A DNA stretch of 12,546 bases from Bacillota bacterium (GTDB lineage: Bacteria; Bacillota; Dethiobacteria; DTU022). Shown here one piece after another: positions 5,660-12,125 of the stretch (positions are counted from its first letter, which is position 1; each line of letters begins with the position of its first letter). Below the pieces are notes generated by a model. That model saw only the letters and a program-made list of their open reading frames with translations, searched no databases and was not told where the DNA came from. The DNA lies in the NCBI GenBank assembly GCA_012727685.1, contig JAAYGO010000303.1:1-12546 (forward strand), read 5' to 3'. Position numbers and translations under genes: made by a program.

Positions 5660-6652
5660 CTATTCCCTGGGGCTTAATTTCAAAGCTACGAACAGCGCCG
5701 GGGCCAGCAGGGTCACCCAGATCCCCCCCAGCCCGTAGCGAATAAAACCGAGGAAAAGATCGCTTGACGGCAATAAACTGCGCAGGCCTAAGATGATGCC
5801 GAATAAAATGGCGGTACCGAGCAAAGCCTTGATGATCTGGAAATACCAGCGGCTCTTTTCAACCATGCGCACCTTGCTCTTTTCCAGCGCGTAACCGACG
5901 GAAGAGCCGGCCATTAAACCCATCAATGTATGGACGCCGCTTATGGGAAGAAAGGCAGCCAACAAAGCCGGGACAGCTATACAAAGGATGATAATATGCG
6001 GCAATTTGATTTTTTCCAGCAGGCCCTTTTCCACAAAGACGGCGCTGATCCAGAGGCATAAAAGCAGCAGGGGAATGCCGAAGGCAAATCCACCGAGGAT
6101 ATCGCCCAAAAAGTGATAACCGAGGATGATCCGGGAAAAAGGGATCAGTACCATGGCGACAACGGCCCAGATCCAGAAAGCGGTTTTCCGCAGACGCACC
6201 GCCAGATAACCCCATACCATAACGGCGTTCGTAGTGTGCCCGCTGGGAAAAGCGTAGCTGTCGAGCTGTTGCATCCCTTCCAGGTATGGCCTTTCCAAAG
6301 CGGTTAAATCCTTGATCACGCTGGTGACCACCCCGGAAACGAGAAGGAACATTGACCCCCAAAAACCGAGCGACTTGCTGATGCACCAGAACGTGATACC
6401 GATAGCGATCAAATAAAATTCTTCATTGCCCAGAAAAGTAAAGAATTGAAAGAAATATTCAACCGGGGCATAGGTTCGAAACTGCTGCAGATAATTGGTT
6501 AAGTCCATGGTGCGGGTCTGATCCCAGAAGAGCCAGAGGGCGAGGGAGCAGCAAATCACTACAAGCCAGCAGAAGATTAGCCAAAACCTCTCGCAGCTCC
6601 GGTTAGACGAAAAATAAGGCCGATGCACGGGAGGGATTTCTATAGAGTTCAC
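5660..6652 (-). CDS. PAP2-family membrane phosphatase with extra C-terminal helices
   Basis: A 330-residue membrane protein with the three phosphatidic-acid-phosphatase type 2 motifs: K-x6-R-P (K114 to R121-P122), P-S-G-H (136-139) and S-R-x5-H-x3-D (S173, R174, H180, D184). Family members remove phosphate from membrane lipids such as phosphatidate or undecaprenyl pyrophosphate on the outer face of the membrane; the substrate here is unknown. The catalytic core ends near residue 190, and a further 140 residues with about four more hydrophobic segments follow, longer than the simple six-helix PAP2 proteins. The GTG start at 6652 is directly abutted by AAAAAGGA with almost no spacer, which is unusual; no better in-frame start with normal spacing is evident. 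It is on the same strand as the tat run but separated from it by 151 bases and a strong hairpin. Confidence 0.88.
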   Translation of the reverse strand: MNSIEIPPVHRPYFSSNRSCERFWLIFCWLVVICCSLALWLFWDQTRTMDLTNYLQQFRTYAPVEYFFQFFTFLGNEEFYLIAIGITFWCISKSLGFWGSMFLLVSGVVTSVIKDLTALERPYLEGMQQLDSYAFPSGHTTNAVMVWGYLAVRLRKTAFWIWAVVAMVLIPFSRIILGYHFLGDILGGFAFGIPLLLLCLWISAVFVEKGLLEKIKLPHIIILCIAVPALLAAFLPISGVHTLMGLMAGSSVGYALEKSKVRMVEKSRWYFQIIKALLGTAILFGIILGLRSLLPSSDLFLGFIRYGLGGIWVTLLAPALFVALKLSPRE

Positions 6653-6945
6653 TCCTTTTTCTTAAAAAATACGCTTAAATTACCATGTAGCAAAGCGTTG
6701 GTCTCTTGTCGTTCACTGATCTGGAAGTGCATGTCAAGATCCGCACCCGGTTTTATGTATTCCGGTCAGTAATCCATTTCCCCGCTGGCACCCTTTTTTG
6801 ATGATATTCTGGTTTTTCTTAATAAAATATCTGTAATAATATTAGCACTATTCGCTTATAAAATAAATTTTTCCTTCCCGGTGGCAGCAACTAAACTGGT
6901 GCATAAGGCTGTGCCTGCAGCAACCTTGACGATACCGCTCTAAAA
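6653..6945. other. AT-rich non-coding spacer
   Basis: About 290 bases between the DUF2007 gene and the PAP2 gene, both on the minus strand. The part at 6820-6875 is markedly AT-rich compared with the flanking genes and could hold a minus-strand promoter for the PAP2 gene, but I could not find a convincing -35/-10 pair. A minus-strand TTGACA occurs near 6735 without a matching -10 at the right distance. I see no RNA gene. Confidence 0.4.
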
Positions 6946-7191
6946 CTAGCAATTGTCTTCGCCTTTTTCGCTGGCGGAGCGCAGCAAGGCCCTTGCTTGT
7001 TCCAGCCTTGATGGCGGGACCAGGATATTGATTTCGTAAGCCTGCCCGCCAAGCACCCGCATCGCCCCGGTAAACGGATCGCTGTCCTCTTTACGGGCCG
7101 GGATTCCTTCCGACTCCAGCAACCCCAAAATGATCTGGGCTTCCACATCGTTATAAGCCTCCACCAAAAAGACCCACTGTTCATCAGCCAC
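6946..7191 (-). CDS. DUF2007 family small protein (putative signal-transducing protein)
   Basis: An 81-residue soluble protein. The pattern W-V-F-L-V-E-A-Y-N-D-V-E-A-Q-I-I-L-G-L-L-E-S-E-G-I-P-A (split across the first beta strand and helix), then a variable loop with G-A-M-R-V-L-G-G-Q, a second strand I-N-I-L-V-P and the helix L-E-Q-A-R-A-L-L fits DUF2007, a small ferredoxin-like fold. The GTG start at 7191 follows GGGAGGAG by about 9 bases. The family is annotated as putative signal-transducing, without an established mechanism. It is divergent from queG, with a 118-base gap between them. Confidence 0.8.
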   Translation of the reverse strand: MADEQWVFLVEAYNDVEAQIILGLLESEGIPARKEDSDPFTGAMRVLGGQAYEINILVPPSRLEQARALLRSASEKGEDNC

Positions 7192-7256
7192 TTAAATCAC
7201 TCCTCCCGGGATAAGCGGGATAATGGACCCCGTCCCTGATCCCGCCTCCCCGCCAT

Positions 7257-7286
7257 TTGACTCGTTCAGACCTTAAGCGCTATGAT
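7257..7286 (+). promoter_or_regulatory. Sigma-A-type promoter for queG
   Basis: TTGACT (7257-7262), an 18-bp spacer, then TATGAT (7281-7286): five of six matches to each consensus hexamer. The predicted start is near 7293, giving a leader of under 20 bases that includes the AAGGAAGGG ribosome binding site ahead of TTG 7310. Confidence 0.6.
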
Positions 7287-7309
7287 CGTAAGCAAAGGAA
7301 GGGATAGCT

Positions 7310-8434
7310 TTGGCCGGACGAATTAATTTGCCTGAACTGGCGGCGGCCGCAGGCCTGGAGCTGTCGGGGGTCACCGCGGCGGCGCCGCTAAACCATCTCA
7401 CCGCGCGGCTGCTTAAACGGTCCAACGAAGGACGGGTCACTCCGTTTGAAGAAAAGGATCCGGCCCGCCGGATTGCTCCGGATCATCTGCTGCCTGGTTG
7501 CCGCAGCATTGTCGCGGTCGGGCTCCCTTATCCCGCCGGCCCTGACGAACCGCCCCTGGCGGGTGAGGCCGGGCCGCGCGGATTGGTGGCGCGCTGCGCC
7601 CGCGGCCTCGATTATCACCGTCTCCTGGAACAAAAAGGAGAGAGCCTGGCGCGGTTGTTAAAGAAAGAACTGGCTGCCCCCCTGCGCTACCGGGTTTTAT
7701 GCGACCGCAGCCCCCTGGTCGAGCGGGAACTGGCCCGCCAGGCCGGCCTGGGCCGGATCGGCGAAAACTGCACCCTGATCACGCCCGCGCATGGCTCTTT
7801 CGTGGCGCTGGGCACAATTTTGCTGGACCGACCGCTGGAAGAAGACGCGCCCCAGCCCGAAGGCTGCACCGGTTGCGGCCGCTGCCGTGCGGCATGTCCT
7901 AGCGGCGCCCTGATCGCCCCTTATACCCTCGATTATTCCCGCTGCCTCTCCTATTGGACCCAGGCCTCCGGGATCGTTCCCGCGGCCATGCGTCCCCTGT
8001 TTGGGGCGAGGCTTTACGGGTGCGACTGCTGCCAGGAGGTTTGCCCCCTTAACGGCGCTCCCCGGCACGCAGCTAATAACAATGCACGATCAGCCCTCTT
8101 TCTCCCTGGAGCGCCGCCGTTATTACCGCTCCTGCGCCTCAGCCGCAAAGAGTTCGCCGCAACCATCGGCCGAAGCGCCGCCGGCTGGCGCGGCAAAACC
8201 ACCATCCAGCGCAATGCTGTCATCGCCCTGGGCAACAGCGGCGACCCGGTGGCAGTGCCCGAGCTGGCGCGCCTGCTCGAAGCAGATCCGCGCCCCGTGA
8301 TCAGGCTGCACAGCGCCTGGGCTCTGGGACAAATCCAGGACCGGGCAGCGAGGCGGCATCTCGAGAACTGCCTGCGGCGGGAAGATAACCCCTTAGTGAA
8401 AGAGGAAGCCCGGCACGCCCTCGCCGGGGAATGA
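7310..8434 (+). CDS. queG: Epoxyqueuosine reductase QueG
   Basis: A 374-residue cytoplasmic cobalamin- and iron-sulfur-dependent enzyme that reduces epoxyqueuosine to queuosine at tRNA position 34, the last step of queuosine synthesis. Two [4Fe-4S] cluster motifs are clear: C186-T-G-C189-G-R-C192-x3-C196-P, and C238-D-C-C241-Q-E-V-C245-P-L-N, with C212 between. The likely catalytic acid is D132 in V-L-C-D-R-S-P-L-V-E-R-E. The C-terminal 80 residues form HEAT-like helical repeats (N-A-V-I-A-L-G-N-S-G-D and S-A-W-A-L-G-Q-I), as in known QueG. Length matches the family. The TTG start has AAGGAAGGG six bases upstream and a good promoter. The segment after A-G-L-G reads R-I-G-E-N where family members usually have an aromatic residue and G-K-N. 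No other queuosine gene is in the window. Confidence 0.93.
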   Translation: MAGRINLPELAAAAGLELSGVTAAAPLNHLTARLLKRSNEGRVTPFEEKDPARRIAPDHLLPGCRSIVAVGLPYPAGPDEPPLAGEAGPRGLVARCARGLDYHRLLEQKGESLARLLKKELAAPLRYRVLCDRSPLVERELARQAGLGRIGENCTLITPAHGSFVALGTILLDRPLEEDAPQPEGCTGCGRCRAACPSGALIAPYTLDYSRCLSYWTQASGIVPAAMRPLFGARLYGCDCCQEVCPLNGAPRHAANNNARSALFLPGAPPLLPLLRLSRKEFAATIGRSAAGWRGKTTIQRNAVIALGNSGDPVAVPELARLLEADPRPVIRLHSAWALGQIQDRAARRHLENCLRREDNPLVKEEARHALAGE

Positions 8435-8467
8435 GCACCGGGGATAGAGGACATCCCTTCGATCCCT

Positions 8468-9349
8468 TTATGTACGTTCCTCCAGAATTTGCGTTAATAA
8501 TTCGGGGCGATTGGTAATGATCCCGTCCACGCTAAGATCGATCATCCGCTCCATATCCGCCGCCTCATCAACGGTCCACACGTTTACCTTGAAGCCTTTT
8601 CGATGCGCCCACTCCATGTAGGCCTCGTCAACCAGATCATAACTGGGATGCAGCGCTTCCGGTAAAAGGATCGGGATGAACCAGCCCTGGCTGAGATAGA
8701 CCGGCAGGTCAGCCATATAAAGGAGGCCCACGGGAATGCGCCGATCGGCTAGCTTTACCCTGAGCAGCGAAATGGGATTGAAAGAGGAAACCAGGACACG
8801 GCCATAGAGATTGTTGCGCGCGATCACATCCACCACTGCTTTTTCCAGCCCATCGGTAGCCGGGCTTTCACTCTTGATCTCAATATTCAGCAGCATCGCG
8901 GGATCGAGGGCATCGATCACTTCCTGCAGGGTCGGGATCTTTTCCCCGGCAAAATCGGCGGAAAACCAGGAGCCGGCATCGAGCCGCTTCAACTCCGCCA
9001 GGCTGTGCTCTTTAACCAAACCGCTCCCATCGGTTGTTCGATCCAGGGTATAATCGTGGATGACCACAACTTCACCATCGCCGCTCAGCATCACATCCAG
9101 CTCCACTACATGAGCGCCCTGTTCCGCGGCCGCAATGAAAGCGGCGATCGTATTTTCCGGCGCCGCCCCGGAAGCGCCGCGGTGCCCCATGTTTAAAATA
9201 GCTCTTCCTTCGTACAATGTCGCCAGCGGGTCGGGGTTCCACATCCAGTAACGCACCGCACCGGCTGCAAAGAGCAGCACGATTAATCCAACTACGACCA
9301 TCACCAGCCGGAGCACGACTTTCACCAGAAATCTTAAAAATTTAAACAC
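8468..9349 (-). CDS. Membrane-anchored glycerophosphodiester phosphodiesterase
   Basis: A 293-residue enzyme expected to split glycerophosphodiesters into glycerol-3-phosphate and an alcohol. One membrane helix at the N-terminus (about 9-30), preceded by basic residues, anchors a TIM-barrel domain that probably faces outward. Family residues are present: H56-R57 in G-H-R-G-A, P-E-N-T (64-67), E83 and D85 in V-E-L-D-V, H98-D99 in V-I-H-D, the D-R-T-T-D-G-S-G loop, E157 in L-N-I-E-I-K and W258 in V-N-V-W-T-V. H56 and H98 are the expected catalytic pair. The GTG start follows GAGGAG by about 10 bases. It converges with queG (33-base gap) and lies 75 bases after a small membrane-protein gene on the same strand, so they may share a transcript. 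The exact substrate is not predictable. Confidence 0.92.
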   Translation of the reverse strand: MFKFLRFLVKVVLRLVMVVVGLIVLLFAAGAVRYWMWNPDPLATLYEGRAILNMGHRGASGAAPENTIAAFIAAAEQGAHVVELDVMLSGDGEVVVIHDYTLDRTTDGSGLVKEHSLAELKRLDAGSWFSADFAGEKIPTLQEVIDALDPAMLLNIEIKSESPATDGLEKAVVDVIARNNLYGRVLVSSFNPISLLRVKLADRRIPVGLLYMADLPVYLSQGWFIPILLPEALHPSYDLVDEAYMEWAHRKGFKVNVWTVDEAADMERMIDLSVDGIITNRPELLTQILEERT

Positions 9350-9424
9350 CTTGCAATTCTCCTCTCTCTTTGGTTTCTCAACCGCCTTTCCGCTGCCGCC
9401 GGGGAAACAAACGGATTTTTAGCT

Positions 9425-9838
9425 TTAACGTTCCGGCCGAATCGATCCGACCGCCACTATAATAACCAGTAAAGTGGCGATCCCTGACCACAAAACGAGC
9501 CGCGGGAAATAGCCTTCCTGCATGGCCATCCGCTGCATCGTATTTACCGGGCCGTATTCCAGGAACAGATAGCCCTGGTATACCAGCAGGACAGCCGATA
9601 AAAACACGGGCAACCAGTTAAACCGGCCCTGTTCCGCAGAGCTTTTTAAGCCGAATAAAAGCTCCGTCATTTGCGAAAATCGGCCGGTACGGCAATCAAG
9701 CAGGGAAGCAAGGAAGAGTATGGCGCCCAGTCCCAATAAGAACAGGTGACTGATGCCGTAAAAAGACATGAACAGTAAAACCAGCAGTAAAAACACCAGA
9801 TCAAGGGCGACGAGGAGCTTTAGCTTTTGCGGATTCAC
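9425..9838 (-). CDS. Unrecognised four-helix membrane protein
   Basis: A 137-residue hydrophobic protein that I do not recognise. Four probable membrane helices lie near residues 7-26, 28-47, 74-93 and 112-132, with a polar stretch between the second and third (D-C-R-T-G-R-F-S-Q-M-T-E) and a basic C-terminus (R-P-E-R). I chose GTG 9838 because AAGGGGGGTGA lies about 7 bases upstream. An in-frame ATG at 9883 would add 15 polar residues but has no ribosome binding site. The codon use resembles its neighbours. It precedes the glycerophosphodiesterase by 75 bases, so a link to membrane lipids is possible but unsupported beyond position. Confidence 0.7.
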   Translation of the reverse strand: MNPQKLKLLVALDLVFLLLVLLFMSFYGISHLFLLGLGAILFLASLLDCRTGRFSQMTELLFGLKSSAEQGRFNWLPVFLSAVLLVYQGYLFLEYGPVNTMQRMAMQEGYFPRLVLWSGIATLLVIIVAVGSIRPER

Positions 9839-9912
9839 GGCAAAGTCACCCCCCTTGGGCCGGTATTGGCATGACTGGAGCATCCATGATCACGATGAAC
9901 ATCTCCGGCTAG

Positions 9913-9918
9913 ATTATA
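9913..9918 (-). promoter_or_regulatory. Candidate -10 element upstream of the membrane-protein gene
   Basis: A perfect TATAAT on the minus strand about 75 bases before GTG 9838. No good -35 hexamer sits at 16-18 bp. Instead the imperfect palindrome GGATTATTTATCC (9932-9944) occupies that place, which could be an operator or the footprint of an activator. Confidence 0.3.
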
Positions 9919-10122
9919 CTACATTCCTCCTGGATAAATAATCCTGGCAACGGCCGTGGCTCATCGACCCTACCCGCCAGTTTAAGCCGTTTCAGCGACA
10001 TGCTGTTTAACAAGAGCTGCTTCCTGTCACTTTTTATTATTTCCTGGGAAATTTAATCACCTGCTGTCCAATGGAATGCCTACCTGTCAAATTCAAGACT
10101 GGGAGCAGAGGCGGATGGAACC

Positions 10123-10152
10123 GGAGCGCGCTTCACTGAAAGATCGCGCTCC
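10123..10152. repeat. 8-bp perfect inverted repeat
   Basis: GGAGCGCG (10123-10130) and CGCGCTCC (10145-10152) pair perfectly around 14 bases; a further CTT/AAG inside can extend the stem after a bulge. No T-run follows on either strand. Confidence 0.5.
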
Positions 10153-10206
10153 ACCGCTATAACCATAGGAAAACAGGGAATTGCCGCTATGAAGGAGCGA
10201 AAGCTT

Positions 10207-10294
10207 GGGCAGGGCTGCTTTAAGCTGCCGGGTCCCGGCTACTGCGTCCATCCGGCCTCGCCAGCAGATCTATTGCTGGAACACCGCCCTGCCC
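10207..10294. ncRNA. Candidate structured RNA element of unknown type
   Basis: GGGCAGGGC (10207-10215) is perfectly complementary to GCCCTGCCC (10286-10294), a 9-bp GC stem closing 70 bases. Inside are GCCGG-GTC-CCGGC (10227-10239) and CCAGCA-GATCTAT-TGCTGG (10261-10279). Two hairpins within a closing stem are what a folded RNA looks like. It matches no riboswitch, RNase P, tmRNA or SRP RNA signature I can recall, and the strand is undecided: on the minus strand it would lie in the 3' region of the CoA-transferase transcript. Confidence 0.25.
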
Positions 10295-10352
10295 CGTCTT
10301 CCTGGTGATGAAGGCAAAAAATGAGGTATACCCGCTTAATAGCTATTCTGCT

Positions 10353-11909
10353 TTATTTGATGTAATCTTTTAACCGGCCCCATTTTTCCTGGAAGATGCC
10401 GCTGTCCATGGTCTTGAGATTTTTCGAGATCCTTGGTTTAAATCCCATTTGTCCTAAAACATCCTTTTCAAGGTCAACGCCCGGAGCAATCTCGATCAAG
10501 GTCAATGCTCCCTCTTCCAGAGTAAAGACGGCGCGCTCGGTGACATAGACAACCGGCTGGTTGATCTGCGCGGCATATTTACCGCTGAAGGAGACCTGAT
10601 CAACCTGGCTGACAAATTTGTTGCCTTTGCCTTCCTTGGTGATCACCAGTTTGCCGTCGCGCACTTCCGTTTCTGCACCGGTGGTGAAGTTGCCGCAGAA
10701 TACCACCTTCTTGCTGTTCTGCGAAATGTTCACGAAACCCCCGGGCCCGGCCACCTGGCGGCCAAATTTAGTGACATTGACATTGCCCTCCTGGTCGGCC
10801 TGGGCCATGCCGAGGAAGGTCACGTCAAGCCCTCCTCCGTCGTAAAAATCAAACATGGAGGCATGGTCTATGCTGGCCTCATAGTTGTACGCCGCGCCAA
10901 AGTCCCAACGGGCGCTGGCCGGTATCCCGCCAAACAAGCCGATCTCCGTGGTCAGCGTCATCTCATCGCTGACACCTTCTTCAGCCGCAATGGCGGATAC
11001 AGTGGTGGGAATGCCCACTCCCAGATTGATAATGGAATTGGGGACCAGCTCCACGGCGGCGCGGCGGGCAATGATCTTTTTCGCATCCAGGGGCAAAGGA
11101 GGAATGCTCTCCACCGGAACCTTGATATCCCCGGCAAAGGCAGGATTGAAGTATGTTTGCTGGGTTTGCATGTGGTTTTCGGGTTTGGCGGTAAAAACAT
11201 AATCAATCAGTGCTCCGGGGACTCTCACCGCTTTCGGATGGAGGGTTCCCGTTTTGGCGATATGCTCAACCTGCGCCAGCACTATGCCGCCGCTGTTTTT
11301 AGCGGCCATGGCCAGGGGCAGTGCTTCCAAAATGCACATTTCCCGGTCCATGGTCAGGTTCCCGTTCTCATCGGCCACGGAACCCCGGATAATGGCCACA
11401 TCGATGGGGAATTTTTTATACAGGAGCCACTCCTCACCGTTGATTTCAATGAGCTGGACCAGGTCTTCCCTGGTGATGGAAGTTATCTTGCCGCCCTCCA
11501 GCCGGGGATCAACAAAGGTTCTCAGCCCCACCTTGGTGATAACCCCGGGTTTATTGCCGGCAATGGCCCGCCACAGCTGGCAGATCACACCTTGCGGAAT
11601 AAAGTAGCATTCGATTTTATCTTCCTGGATCAGGCGAACCAGGCTGGGGGCGCCGGCAGTATTTCCGCAGATAAGCCGCTTAACCAGGCCTTCATGGCCC
11701 AAGTGGGTTGCTCCTTTCTGGGCATGATCACCGGCGGCACTGCTATGTACGAGGGTAATGTCGCGGGGATGTCCTGTCTGCTCAAACCTTTTCTCAATGG
11801 CGATGGCCAGTTCTTCCGGCCACCCTGCCAGGCCCATCACGCTGGAGCCGATGGTCACTCCATCTTTAATCAACGCGGCAGCCTGCTCGGCGGTAATAAC
11901 TTTCGACAT
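10353..11909 (-). CDS. Acyl-CoA:acetate/propionate CoA-transferase, fused alpha and beta domains
   Basis: A 518-residue family I CoA-transferase in which both halves are joined, as in propionate CoA-transferase (Pct) and YdiF. It moves CoA between short-chain acyl-CoAs and free acids such as acetate or propionate. The first half has the G-S-S-V-M-G-L-A-G-W-P-E-E-L substrate loop and P-Q-G-V-I-C-Q-L. The second half has the family run from L-T-T-E-I-G-L-F-G-G-I-P-A to F-D-F-Y-D-G-G-G-L-D-V-T-F-L-G, and G-N-V-N-V-T-K-F-G. The likely catalytic glutamate is E322. The ATG at 11909 follows AGAAGGAGATG, a strong site. A promoter about 165 bases upstream and a leader hairpin are noted separately. No thiolase or acyl-CoA dehydrogenase is nearby, so the pathway is open. 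Fatty-acid or propionate metabolism in an anaerobe is the natural guess. Confidence 0.9.
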   Translation of the reverse strand: MSKVITAEQAAALIKDGVTIGSSVMGLAGWPEELAIAIEKRFEQTGHPRDITLVHSSAAGDHAQKGATHLGHEGLVKRLICGNTAGAPSLVRLIQEDKIECYFIPQGVICQLWRAIAGNKPGVITKVGLRTFVDPRLEGGKITSITREDLVQLIEINGEEWLLYKKFPIDVAIIRGSVADENGNLTMDREMCILEALPLAMAAKNSGGIVLAQVEHIAKTGTLHPKAVRVPGALIDYVFTAKPENHMQTQQTYFNPAFAGDIKVPVESIPPLPLDAKKIIARRAAVELVPNSIINLGVGIPTTVSAIAAEEGVSDEMTLTTEIGLFGGIPASARWDFGAAYNYEASIDHASMFDFYDGGGLDVTFLGMAQADQEGNVNVTKFGRQVAGPGGFVNISQNSKKVVFCGNFTTGAETEVRDGKLVITKEGKGNKFVSQVDQVSFSGKYAAQINQPVVYVTERAVFTLEEGALTLIEIAPGVDLEKDVLGQMGFKPRISKNLKTMDSGIFQEKWGRLKDYIK

Positions 11910-12022
11910 TTTAGCATCTCCTTCTTTAATGTATTTGGCAGCCGGTTTAAATCCTGTTTAGAAAGGGGGCAAAATGAAAAAATAAACCGCATTGCTCCGG
12001 CGCTACCATATCAAAATAGTAA

Positions 12023-12053
12023 AAACCGGATTGACAGGATTACGATGTTAACC
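12023..12053 (-). terminator. Weak hairpin with T-run in the CoA-transferase leader
   Basis: On the minus strand CCGGTT pairs with AATCCGG (one bulged T) and is followed at once by TTTTTACTATTTT. The stem is short and its 17-base loop long. It could end the upstream YyaL-type gene's transcript or act as an attenuator ahead of the CoA-transferase. Confidence 0.3.
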
Positions 12054-12080
12054 GGCCGCTCGAAGAGTATCTTATTCCTA

Positions 12081-12109
12081 ATTATAAGTCTGCCGGGTTT
12101 AACGATCAA
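12081..12109 (-). promoter_or_regulatory. Sigma-A-type promoter for the CoA-transferase
   Basis: On the minus strand TTGATC (12104-12109), a 17-bp spacer and a perfect TATAAT (12081-12086). The start would be near 12074, giving a leader of about 165 bases before ATG 11909. It sits only 17 bases beyond the stop of the upstream gene, so the CoA-transferase probably has its own promoter. Confidence 0.55.
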
Positions 12110-12125
12110 CCCTGCCTGTTTCCAC

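Larger units (their letters stand above)
9839..10352. other. Gene-free region with several GC-rich inverted repeats
   Basis: No family-like gene is visible in this half-kilobase between two minus-strand genes. A plus-strand frame from ATG 10189 to 10308 (39 residues) lacks a clear ribosome binding site and resembles nothing I know. The stretch 10123-10294 is unusually rich in inverted repeats, listed separately. The left part (9884-10090) shows only the -10 element and the small palindrome. Confidence 0.5.

Noticed and set aside
8014..8454. 146-residue minus-strand open frame opposite queG
   Set aside because: It is antisense to well-conserved QueG motifs and is low-complexity in Arg, Ser and Ala, as expected for a GC-rich shadow frame.
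8440..8458. GGGAT/ATCCC hairpin between queG and the phosphodiesterase gene
   Set aside because: The stem is only 5-6 bp with no T-run; it is too weak to call a terminator although the convergent position would suit one.
9883..9885. ATG at 9883 as the start of the four-helix membrane protein
   Set aside because: It has no ribosome binding site, while GTG 9838 has a strong one at normal distance.
10111..10130. T-box-like TGGAACCG followed by GCGCG
   Set aside because: The spacing differs from the T-box core, no specifier stem was seen, and no plus-strand gene lies downstream.
12029..12050. TTGACA on the plus strand near 12031
   Set aside because: No -10 hexamer lies at the right distance and no plus-strand gene follows; the ATTGACAGGATTA wording also resembles a common repeat motif, but only one unit is present.
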